From positions 1 to 23,221 of the forward strand of contig JAZQTM010000083.1 in NCBI GenBank assembly GCA_045630765.1: 23,221 bases of DNA, written 5' to 3'. Origin of the DNA: RGIG3009 sp045630765 (lineage in GTDB: Bacteria; Bacillota; Clostridia; Oscillospirales; Acutalibacteraceae). The notes under the pieces were generated by a model. That model was not told the DNA's origin. It searched no databases and worked only from the letters and a program-made list of their open reading frames with translations. Shown piece after piece: positions 13,058 to 20,250 of this stretch. Position numbers and translations under genes: made by a program. Within the stretch, counting starts at the first letter, position 1, and the number at the start of each line of letters is the position of its first letter.

Positions 13058-15247
13058 ATGTTCGAAAACTTTCGTGTATTCGAAACCACGCTTGCCGGCC
13101 GTCCTTTGAAGGTCGAAACCGGTAAGATGGCACAGTTGTCCGGCGGTTCCTGTATGGTTCGCTACGGCGATACCTCGATCCTGTGCAACGTCACCGCTTC
13201 CGCCAAACCCCGCGACGGCGTGGACTTTTTCCCGCTTTCGGTGGATTATGAAGAGAAGCTGTACGCTGTCGGTCATATCCCCGGCTCGTTCCAGCGCCGT
13301 GAAGGTCGCCCCACCGAAAAGGCGATCCTGACCTCGCGCGTTATCGACCGTCCGATCCGCCCGCTGTCCCCGAAGGATATGCGCAACGATGTGTCCATCG
13401 TCTGCACCGTTATGTCGGTCGATCCCGACTGCCCGCCGGAAACCACCGCAATGATCGGTGCTTCCATCGCTATCTCCATCTCGGATATTCCGTGGGATGG
13501 CCCGATCTCGGGTGTCGTGGTTGGCTTGGTTGACGGCGAATACGTCATCAACCCCACTGCTGAACAGGAAAAGAAATCCGATATGCACGTTACCGTCGCT
13601 TCCACCGCCGATCTGGTTGCCATGATCGAAGCCGGCGCGAACGAAGTGGATAACGAGACCATGTTCGAAGGTATTATGAAAGGCCACGAGGCCAACCAGC
13701 AGATCGTGGAATTCATCAAGGGTATTCAGGCAGAGATCGGCAAACCGAAATTTGCCTTTGAATCCAACGATCCCGATCCGGAAATGTTTGAAGCGATCAA
13801 AGAGTTCGCAATCGAAGATATCCGCTATGCATTGGATACCGACGATAAACTCGTCCGTGACGAGCGTTTGCTCCCCGTGTACGATAAAGTACACGAGAAG
13901 TTTGACGAGGTCTATGCCGAGCAGATCGGTAAGATCGACGAGTGCCTTTACAAACTGCAAAAATACGTTGTGCGCCGCTGGCTTTTGGACGACGGCAAGC
14001 GCGTAGACGGTCGTGCGATCGATGAGATCCGCCCGCTCGCTGCTGAAGTGGATCTGCTGCCCCGCGTACACGGTTCCGGTATGTTCACCCGCGGTCAGAC
14101 GCAGGTGCTCACCACCGTCACCCTCGGCAACGCGGATGATGCGCAGTTGCTCGACGGTTTGGATGACGAAACCGAAAAGCGTTATATGCACCACTACAAC
14201 TTCCCGTCCTACTCGGTCGGCGAAACCAAACCCTCTCGCGGCCCCGGTCGTCGTGAGATCGGTCACGGCGCCTTGGCAGAGCGTGCGCTCGTGCCGGTGC
14301 TTCCCAGCAAAGAGGAGTTCCCCTACACCATGCGTTTGGTGTCCGAGGTCCTTTCTTCCAACGGTTCCACCTCGCAGGCATCCATCTGCGGCTCTACACT
14401 CGCATTGATGGCAGCCGGCGTGCCGATCAAGGCTCCCGTTGCCGGTATCTCCTGCGGTCTGGTGACCGAAGGTGACCGCTTCATGACCATGGTCGACATT
14501 CAGGGCCTTGAAGATTTCTTCGGTGATATGGACTTTAAAGTCGGCGGTACTCACAAGGGTATCACCGCTATCCAGATGGACCTGAAGGTACACGGTCTGA
14601 CTCCCGCCATCATCAAAGAGGCGTTGGAAAAGACCTACAAAGCTCGTCTGTACATCCTTGACGAGATTATGCTCAAAGCGATCCCCGCTGTGCGTGAAGA
14701 ACTCTCGCCCTGGGCTCCGAAAATGCTCTCCACCAAGATCGATGTGGATAAGATCCGCGAAGTCATCGGTAAGGGCGGTTCGGTCATTCAGAAGATCCAA
14801 GCGGATTGCAACTGCGATATCACCATTGAGGAAGACGGTTCCGTCTTTATCGCTGCTGTCAACACCGAGAACGCAAAACAGGCTCTGGCTATCATCGAGA
14901 CCATTGCAAAAGATCCCGAGATCGGTGCGATCTACAAAGGTCGCGTTACCCGCTTGATGGCGTTCGGTGCGTTCGTTGAGATCGCTCCCGGCAAAGAAGG
15001 CTTGGTGCACATCAGCAAGCTGGATGTCAAACGCGTTGAGAAGGTTGAAGACGTTGTCACCGTTGGTGATGAGATCCTCGTCAAGGTCGTTGAGATCGAC
15101 GAGCAAGGTCGTATCAACCTGTCCCGCCGCGATGCGCTCGTACAGGTCGACGGTCTCACCGTTGAGGAATCCGACGACGAGCCCCGCCGTCCGGCATCCC
15201 GTCAGGGTGGTTTCCGCCGCCGTGACTCCCGTCGCCGCGACGACTAA
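13058..15247 (+). CDS. pnp: Polyribonucleotide nucleotidyltransferase (PNPase)
   Basis: 729-residue 3'-5' phosphorolytic exoribonuclease of the degradosome. Domains in order: first RNase PH-like domain (about 1-145, with LAGRPLKVETGKMAQLSGGS and GSFQRREGRPTEKAIL), linking helical domain, catalytic second RNase PH domain (about 315-545, with FPSYSVGETKPSRGPGRREIGHG split as FPSYSVGE and GPGRREIGHGALAERAL, and GDMDFKVGGT), KH domain (VIGKGGSVIQKI), S1 domain (GRVTRLMAFGAFVEIAPG, then EGLVHISKL) and a charged Arg/Asp tail. ATG 13058 has ACGGAGGA at ideal spacing. The in-frame ORF extends further upstream, but no site supports an earlier start. A long antisense frame across it is a shadow. A bidirectional terminator follows. 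Confidence 0.98.
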   Translation: MFENFRVFETTLAGRPLKVETGKMAQLSGGSCMVRYGDTSILCNVTASAKPRDGVDFFPLSVDYEEKLYAVGHIPGSFQRREGRPTEKAILTSRVIDRPIRPLSPKDMRNDVSIVCTVMSVDPDCPPETTAMIGASIAISISDIPWDGPISGVVVGLVDGEYVINPTAEQEKKSDMHVTVASTADLVAMIEAGANEVDNETMFEGIMKGHEANQQIVEFIKGIQAEIGKPKFAFESNDPDPEMFEAIKEFAIEDIRYALDTDDKLVRDERLLPVYDKVHEKFDEVYAEQIGKIDECLYKLQKYVVRRWLLDDGKRVDGRAIDEIRPLAAEVDLLPRVHGSGMFTRGQTQVLTTVTLGNADDAQLLDGLDDETEKRYMHHYNFPSYSVGETKPSRGPGRREIGHGALAERALVPVLPSKEEFPYTMRLVSEVLSSNGSTSQASICGSTLALMAAGVPIKAPVAGISCGLVTEGDRFMTMVDIQGLEDFFGDMDFKVGGTHKGITAIQMDLKVHGLTPAIIKEALEKTYKARLYILDEIMLKAIPAVREELSPWAPKMLSTKIDVDKIREVIGKGGSVIQKIQADCNCDITIEEDGSVFIAAVNTENAKQALAIIETIAKDPEIGAIYKGRVTRLMAFGAFVEIAPGKEGLVHISKLDVKRVEKVEDVVTVGDEILVKVVEIDEQGRINLSRRDALVQVDGLTVEESDDEPRRPASRQGGFRRRDSRRRDD

Positions 15248-15258
15248 TTTCTAACGTT

Positions 15259-15295
15259 AAAAACACCCGATACCACTCGGTATCGGGTGTTTTTT
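15259..15295. terminator. Bidirectional terminator between pnp and sigK
   Basis: A perfect 16-bp inverted repeat (15259-15274 with 15279-15294, core AACACCCGATACC) with the loop ACTC. T tracts follow on both strands. The pnp stop is 12 bases before it, and the sigK stop codon starts within its last base. Confidence 0.92.
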
Positions 15296-16010
15296 ATGCT
15301 TTGTGATTGGAACTTGGGCGCACGTCGCCCCGTTCAAACCGCTTGCGTAATTTTTCCAACGCTTTCTTTTCAATGCGCGATACGTACGAGCGCGAAATAC
15401 CCAGTTTTTTTGCTACCTCCCGTTGCGTCAGCGGATCGGCGAGCAAGCCGTATCGCCATTGGATGATCTCCTTTTCCCGTTCATCCAGCATTTCCTCCAT
15501 ATACCGATACAGTTTGGTGGAATTGATCTTCAGATCCAGATCCTCAAGAATGGTATCATCCTGCATAATGATATCCATTAACGTTAGAGAATGTCCTTCT
15601 TTATCCGTTTCGATCGGTTCCATAATCGACACGTCTTGCGCCGTCTTACGGTTGGCGCGAAAATACATTAAAATTTCGTTTTCCACGCACCGCGCCGCGT
15701 AGGTCGCCAGTCTGACACCCTTGGTGTAATCAAAGGTGTTGATCGCTTTAATCAAACCGATGGTGCCGATGGAAATTAAGTCATCTTGATCGTGCGCGGA
15801 ACTGTAATATTTTTTGATGATGTGAGCCACCAGGCGCAAATTATGTTCCACCAAACGGTTACGCGCCGCCAGATCGTCGCGTTCGCGAAACGCAACCAAG
15901 CAGGCTTGCTCCTCCTCCGCCGAAAGCGGATGCGGAAATGAGCCGGTATTAACGACCTGAAGCGCCATAAAGAAGACCCGCGACAACATTCCGAAAATCT
16001 CAAACAACAT
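15294..16010 (-). CDS. sigK: RNA polymerase sporulation sigma factor, pro-sigmaK type
   Basis: 238 residues, close to the B. subtilis SigK length of 241. A hydrophobic N-terminus of about 20 residues (MLFEIFGMLSRVFFMALQVV) precedes FPHPLSAEEE, matching the pro-sequence layout of SigK. Region 2 (RNRLVEHNLRLVAHIIKKYY, then DDLISIGTIGLIKAINTFDY, then LATYAARCVENEI) and region 4 helix-turn-helix (LTQREVAKKLGISRSYVSRI) are complete and uninterrupted. In B. subtilis the pro-sequence is removed by SpoIVFB in the mother cell. Start chosen is ATG 16010 with AAAGGA at about 16020-16025; longer in-frame extensions lack a site. The assignment to the SigK rather than SigE branch rests on FPxPLSxxEE and the short hydrophobic leader. 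Confidence 0.9.
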   Translation of the reverse strand: MLFEIFGMLSRVFFMALQVVNTGSFPHPLSAEEEQACLVAFRERDDLAARNRLVEHNLRLVAHIIKKYYSSAHDQDDLISIGTIGLIKAINTFDYTKGVRLATYAARCVENEILMYFRANRKTAQDVSIMEPIETDKEGHSLTLMDIIMQDDTILEDLDLKINSTKLYRYMEEMLDEREKEIIQWRYGLLADPLTQREVAKKLGISRSYVSRIEKKALEKLRKRFERGDVRPSSNHKA

Positions 16011-16031
16011 AAAAACCCGTCCTTTCTCCAC

Positions 16032-16039
16032 ACTGTATG
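16032..16039 (-). promoter_or_regulatory. Possible sporulation-type -10 element of sigK
   Basis: On the minus strand CATACAGT (16039-16032) fits the CATAnnnT pattern recognised by sigmaE and sigmaK. It lies 22 bases upstream of the ATG, leaving a short leader. I find no clear matching -35, so this is weak. Confidence 0.3.
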
Positions 16040-16099
16040 AAGAAAAAACGGTTTTTTTGCCTGTCCTCACACGAATCACGGAAAAAGTGCGAAATCGTA

Positions 16100-16129
16100 A
16101 TGTAAAATCAAGGAATATTGATGTAAAAT
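16100..16129 (+). repeat. Direct repeats ATGTAAAAT at 21-bp spacing
   Basis: ATGTAAAAT occurs at 16100-16108 and 16121-16129, start to start 21 bp, two turns of DNA. They lie between sigK and the glycan operon, just upstream of the candidate operator and the promoter. Two sites on the same face of the helix suggest a dimeric or cooperative regulator; none is encoded next to them. Confidence 0.55.
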
Positions 16130-16140
16130 AAGCGCTTTCC
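16127..16140 (+). promoter_or_regulatory. Candidate LacI-family/CcpA operator
   Basis: The perfect palindrome AAGCGCTT (16130-16137) has the central CG of LacI-family operators. The 14-base window AATAAGCGCTTTCC agrees with the Gram-positive cre consensus at most positions but lacks the outer TG and final A. It lies immediately upstream of the operon's -35 element. Confidence 0.4.
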
Positions 16141-16141
16141 C

Positions 16142-16170
16142 TTGCTTTTCTTCTCAAAATATGGTATGAA
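16142..16170 (+). promoter_or_regulatory. Candidate promoter of the glycan operon
   Basis: TTGCTT (16142-16147), a 17-base spacer and TATGAA (16165-16170), with TG just before it giving an extended -10. Transcription would start about 16177. The ribosome binding site TAGGAGG (16192-16198) and ATG 16206 follow. Confidence 0.55.
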
Positions 16171-16205
16171 AAAGATAACATCACTCACTTTTAGGAGGAC
16201 GAAAA

Positions 16206-18161
16206 ATGAGAACCGATTTTTATGAGCAAAACACCGCGAATTTCCCGCGAATTGAAACAGATAAGTTGTTTGTGGATTATTCGAATGCCGCCAAATACGA
16301 CGGCTTTATGAATAAAGCCTTTGCCTTTGTCGAAAACGCCCAGTTGCTCCGAACCGATCTGTGGAACCGTTTCGTTCAGCAATTCCGTGACGAAGCTGAC
16401 ACCGATAACGGCTGGCGCGGAGAATATTGGGGAAAAATGATGCGCGGCGCTGCCTTCGTGTATTCTTACACTAAAAACGAAGAGCTGTATCGCATTTTGA
16501 AACAAACTGTCAACGATATGATCGAAACCGCCAACGAAGTGGGTCGAATCAGCAGCTATCCCGTGGATTTAGAGTTTGATGGCTGGGATATTTGGTCGAG
16601 AAAATACGTCCTGTTAGGTATGCAGTATTTCCTTGAGATCAGCGACGACGAAGCTCTGAACGCCAAAATCGTTGAGTCGATGTGCAAGCAGGTCGATTAT
16701 ATCATCTCCAAGATCGGTGCAAAAGAGGACGGCAAACTGCCCATCACCAGTGCAACCTGCGAGTGGCGCGGTCTTAATTCCAGTTCTCTCCTTGAGCCTA
16801 TCGTCCGTCTCTACAACATCACCGGCGAACAAAAATATTTCGACTTCTCCGAATACATCGTCAACGCAGGTTTCACGGATATTGCTAACCTGGTTGACCG
16901 CGCGTATATAAACGATTTTGATCTGTACCAGTATCCGGTCACCAAAGCGTATGAGATGATCTCTTGCTTTGAGGGACTTTTGGAATTCTATCGTATTACC
17001 AAAGACGAGAAATACAAGACGGCGATCGTCAACTTTGCCGACCGCATTTTGGAGAGCGATATCACCGTTATCGGTACTTGCGGATGCACCAGTGAGTTGT
17101 TCGACCACTCCGCCGTGCGTCAGGCAAACACCACCAACAATCCCATCAAACAGGAAACCTGCGTAACGGTCACGTTGATGAAATTCTTCTATCAGATGAC
17201 CTTGGTGACGGGTGATCCCAAATACGTTGATGCGTTTGAAACGGCTTTGTATAACGCGTACCTCGGCGCAATGAACACCGAAAACGTCGTTGAGCCTCGT
17301 CTGATGGAGCAGCAACCGGATTGGGATTTTGAGCCGCTCCCGTTTGATAGCTACAGCCCCCTCACCGCGGGTGTCAGAGGCTATTGGATCGGCGGTCTTA
17401 AACATATGAGCGACAACCACTATTACGGTTGCTGCGCGTGCATCGGCTCTGCCGGTATTGGTCTGGCGCCGAAAATGCAGTTGCTCACCACCAAAAACGG
17501 ATTTGCGCTGAATCTGTTTATCAACGGCTCGGTCGCTTCCAAAACGCCGAGCAACCAAGACGTCGTCTTTGACGTAAAGACCGCTTACCCCGTGGACGGT
17601 ACCGTGAAGATCACTGTCAACACCGCAGCACCCGAAGCGTTTGAACTTCTCGTTCGCAATCCCGCTTGGAGTAAAACCACTTCGATCGCAGTCAACGGCG
17701 ATACTGTTAAAGCTGAAAGCGGCTATACCCGTTTAGAGCGTGTATGGCAGGCAGGTGATACCATCACCATCGAATTGGATATGCGCACTGAGGCTATTCG
17801 CCCCATCCCCTACGGCACGCAGGTGCTGATGACCGATATTCGCTGGGGATACAATTATTCCGTTCCGGTATTCGACCGCGAGGATCCGCTTGCCAAGCAT
17901 CACGTGGCGCTGCGTCGCGGACCCATTATGCTGGCTCAGGAGAATCGTCTGGGATATTCTGTGGATGAAGCCTGCGACATTAAAATCAACAATGACGGCT
18001 ACGTCGACGTCACCCTCACCGAGACCGATATCTACCCGAATATCCTTGCGGTTAACGTCCCGCTTGCAGACGGCACGACTATGCTCGTTACCGACTATGC
18101 TTCTGCCGGTAAACTGATGAACAGCGACAGTAAAACCGCTGTCTGGATGTTGACGAAATAA
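16206..18161 (+). CDS. GH127/DUF1680-like beta-L-arabinofuranosidase family protein
   Basis: 651-residue (alpha/alpha)6-barrel glycoside hydrolase of the DUF1680 group (GH127 and relatives), whose characterised member HypBA1 removes beta-L-arabinofuranose using a zinc-bound cysteine nucleophile. The E-x-C zinc motif is visible as QETCVTVTLMKF (Glu317, Cys319). The cysteine cluster near residue 409 reads YYGCCACIG, with Cys409, Cys410 and Cys412. It is followed by the C-terminal beta domains (VKITVNTAAPEAFELLVRNP). The usual family segment reads GCACCPPN, so the cysteine spacing differs. There is no signal peptide, so it acts on imported oligosaccharides. ATG 16206 has TAGGAGG. First gene of a three-gene operon. 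The family is clear; the substrate is not proven. Confidence 0.85.
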   Translation: MRTDFYEQNTANFPRIETDKLFVDYSNAAKYDGFMNKAFAFVENAQLLRTDLWNRFVQQFRDEADTDNGWRGEYWGKMMRGAAFVYSYTKNEELYRILKQTVNDMIETANEVGRISSYPVDLEFDGWDIWSRKYVLLGMQYFLEISDDEALNAKIVESMCKQVDYIISKIGAKEDGKLPITSATCEWRGLNSSSLLEPIVRLYNITGEQKYFDFSEYIVNAGFTDIANLVDRAYINDFDLYQYPVTKAYEMISCFEGLLEFYRITKDEKYKTAIVNFADRILESDITVIGTCGCTSELFDHSAVRQANTTNNPIKQETCVTVTLMKFFYQMTLVTGDPKYVDAFETALYNAYLGAMNTENVVEPRLMEQQPDWDFEPLPFDSYSPLTAGVRGYWIGGLKHMSDNHYYGCCACIGSAGIGLAPKMQLLTTKNGFALNLFINGSVASKTPSNQDVVFDVKTAYPVDGTVKITVNTAAPEAFELLVRNPAWSKTTSIAVNGDTVKAESGYTRLERVWQAGDTITIELDMRTEAIRPIPYGTQVLMTDIRWGYNYSVPVFDREDPLAKHHVALRRGPIMLAQENRLGYSVDEACDIKINNDGYVDVTLTETDIYPNILAVNVPLADGTTMLVTDYASAGKLMNSDSKTAVWMLTK

Positions 18162-18178
18162 CCTGCGGGGTGTCACTT

Positions 18179-18868
18179 ATGCAAAAAAACTGGGAAGCAA
18201 TCAACACTGTAAAAGGTGAAAATCAAGTGTCCACGTTTGTGAAATTTCTCGGCAAACAAGATGGTAGCCCTCGTATTATGTTCGTAGGCAACTCCATCAC
18301 CTGGCACGGCCCGAACGAAAGTCTGGGCTGGCACGGGAACTGGGGCATGGCTGCTTCTGCACCCGAAAAGGATTATGCTCATATCGTTATAAAAGCAATT
18401 TCCGAACGCTTTCCCGATGCCGCTTTTTGTATTGTTCAGGCGTGGGGTTGGGAATCCCATTACGAAAACTGCCCTTATGACGAGTATTTTGCACCCGCGA
18501 AAGACTTTCAGCCGGATATCATTCTCAGTATGGCTGCCGGCAACATTCCCGCCGAAAAACTGGATCACGATTTGTTTGTGGAAAGCATCCATGCACTTAA
18601 CACGTATCTGTCAGGCGGAAGGTCCGATGTGAAAATTATTCGAACGTCCACCTTCTACGGTGGTGAACGGCGAAATTCCGCTATTCAAGACTACGTTAAG
18701 CGGGTCGGTGCTTACTATGTGGATATCAGTGATATCCGAGAAAATCCCGAAAACCTCGCCATCGGTCTGTTCGAACACAACGGCGTCGCTCACCATCCCG
18801 GTGACAAAGGTATGCAAGTGCTGGCCGAGCGTTTTCTTGCTTGCATTAACGAAAACAACCTGCTTTAA
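18179..18868 (+). CDS. SGNH-type hydrolase, probable carbohydrate esterase
   Basis: 229 residues. Block I reads MFVGNSITWHG, with catalytic Ser39 in GNS where most relatives have GDS. The conserved oxyanion-hole asparagine is in SMAAGN (Asn122). The histidine block reads GVAHHPGDKGMQVLAE (His205/206); the usual Asp three residues before the His is missing and replaced by Gly202/Val203. Several cysteine and tryptophan residues (AWGWESHYENC) follow block I. Start chosen is ATG 18179 after GCGGGG; a GTG at 18170 is less well placed. It lies 17 bases after the GH127-like gene. Deacylation of sugar residues is inferred from family and context; it lacks a signal peptide. Confidence 0.82.
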   Translation: MQKNWEAINTVKGENQVSTFVKFLGKQDGSPRIMFVGNSITWHGPNESLGWHGNWGMAASAPEKDYAHIVIKAISERFPDAAFCIVQAWGWESHYENCPYDEYFAPAKDFQPDIILSMAAGNIPAEKLDHDLFVESIHALNTYLSGGRSDVKIIRTSTFYGGERRNSAIQDYVKRVGAYYVDISDIRENPENLAIGLFEHNGVAHHPGDKGMQVLAERFLACINENNLL

Positions 18869-18882
18869 AAAATGAGGCAATT

Positions 18883-20205
18883 ATGAACATACAATTCCCA
18901 AACCTATCTCAAACTGATATTGACCATGCCTTCGCGTGTCTTGAGGATTGTAAACAACCGGATGCTGCCGCCTTTGGCTTTCATCATCCGTATTTCACGC
19001 CGGGCGGTCACTACGGGAAACAATGGTGGCAATTAGACTCCGCGTTGGCATTGGGCGGATACAAATGGAAAGACCGAAAATTCGTCGAAACAGCGCTTCT
19101 TAACTTTATTGAATCGCAGCAACCGGATGGTCGCATCTGCTTGTGGGGCGCCAACGTATTACCCGACACGGTTGCGGGCGGCAACGTTTTGCAACAAACG
19201 CATGACGTATCCTCGCTTCCCAAGATTTTTGACGTTGCCTACCATATCCTAAAAGGCTCGACAGACGCGTCGTTAAAGCTAAAAACCTATCATATGCTGA
19301 AATGCTATCTCGATTGGTGGTTTTCACACCGTTTGGATACGAAAACCGGCTTGCTGACAGCGGTTTTTGAAGAAACGTTCATTCCGTATTTGGGGAAAAC
19401 GGGTGAATACGCACCCGTCGATACCAACGTTGAGGTATACGTCGGCTGTCACTATACCGCGCTGTTAGCCCGTGAACTCGGGAAGCTACAGGATGCCGAA
19501 TCGTTGGAAGCGCGAAAGGTCGCGCTGAAAAACAGCATCAACACCTATTTGTGGAACGATGAAAAAGGTGCGTATTATCCATACAGCGTAAAGGATCAAT
19601 GCCATGTCGATCTTTTGATGGCGTCCACCTTTTATCCCCTGCGCTTGTGTATCGCCGACGCTCCCCGTAAAGACAGACTGCTAGAACTGCTCACAGCAGA
19701 CGAGCATTTTAACTGGAACACCCTTCCCCTGACCTCCGTATCAAAACAGGATCCACAGTTCACCACAACACAGGGTGAATATAAGGGCAACGCCAGTTGG
19801 AGCGGAAACGTGTGGACCTTGATCAACGAAATGGTTGTGCGTGGGTTGTTGGATTCCGGTGAAAACACACTTGCCGCTGAACTCAGTATGAAAACCTTAC
19901 ACGCGTTCAAGGGTAAATGCAGTGAGTTCGTAGACCCGTTTGATGCATCGCCGCACGGCGTTCAAAAATACGCGTGGTCTGCCTCGCACTGGTTGCAACT
20001 GCTGATTGAGGTCATCTTTGGCATACAAAGCGATGCCGAACGTCAAGAACTATCAGTCACGCCGCATCTTCCAAACGCTTTACAATGCGAAACGCTTGCT
20101 ATAACAGACGTTGAGGTACTGAACGGAGTTACCGCGGATATTACCATTGAAAACGGTACCGTCCGCTGTAACGTATCCGATCCTGCCGTAACCGTACGCA
20201 TATAA
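18883..20205 (+). CDS. Six-hairpin glycoside hydrolase, GH63/trehalase-like
   Basis: 440-residue protein with the (alpha/alpha)6 toroid of clan GH-G type enzymes such as GH63 and GH37. Candidate catalytic residues are Asp52 in QWWQLDSALALGG and a glutamate near 348 in EFVDPFDASPHG. The NASWSGNVWTLINEMVVRGL segment (about 304-323) corresponds to the YWRGxxW motif of these families, here as WSGNVW. YAWSASHWLQLL near the end is the usual last barrel helix. The C-terminal 60 residues look beta-rich. No signal peptide. ATG 18883 follows GAGG, 14 bases after the SGNH gene. The family is inferred from motifs; the sugar specificity is unknown. Confidence 0.78.
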   Translation: MNIQFPNLSQTDIDHAFACLEDCKQPDAAAFGFHHPYFTPGGHYGKQWWQLDSALALGGYKWKDRKFVETALLNFIESQQPDGRICLWGANVLPDTVAGGNVLQQTHDVSSLPKIFDVAYHILKGSTDASLKLKTYHMLKCYLDWWFSHRLDTKTGLLTAVFEETFIPYLGKTGEYAPVDTNVEVYVGCHYTALLARELGKLQDAESLEARKVALKNSINTYLWNDEKGAYYPYSVKDQCHVDLLMASTFYPLRLCIADAPRKDRLLELLTADEHFNWNTLPLTSVSKQDPQFTTTQGEYKGNASWSGNVWTLINEMVVRGLLDSGENTLAAELSMKTLHAFKGKCSEFVDPFDASPHGVQKYAWSASHWLQLLIEVIFGIQSDAERQELSVTPHLPNALQCETLAITDVEVLNGVTADITIENGTVRCNVSDPAVTVRI

Positions 20206-20250
20206 AAAAGCCGTTCTTTCCTTTAGGGAAAGAACGGCTTTTGTTTTTTT
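20206..20250. terminator. Strong terminator after the glycan operon
   Basis: A 16-bp perfect stem (20206-20221 with 20227-20242, core AGCCGTTCTTTCC) with loop TTTAG is followed by TTGTTTTTTT to 20250. It starts directly after the glycosidase stop. On the minus strand the A-rich left side also gives a T tract, so it can serve the convergent gene ending at 20249. Confidence 0.93.

Noticed and set aside
13019..15106. A 695-residue open frame antisense to pnp.
   Set aside because: It lies wholly opposite the verified pnp gene and is an effect of biased codons (few stop complements in highly C-ending codons). It has no family motif and no ribosome binding site.
16011..16184. Long N-terminal extension of sigK.
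   Set aside because: It would run through the promoter region of the glycan operon, has no site, and destroys the match to the pro-sequence length.
16614..17558. A 314-residue open frame antisense to the GH127-like gene.
   Set aside because: Shadow of a strongly coding forward frame; no motif or start site.
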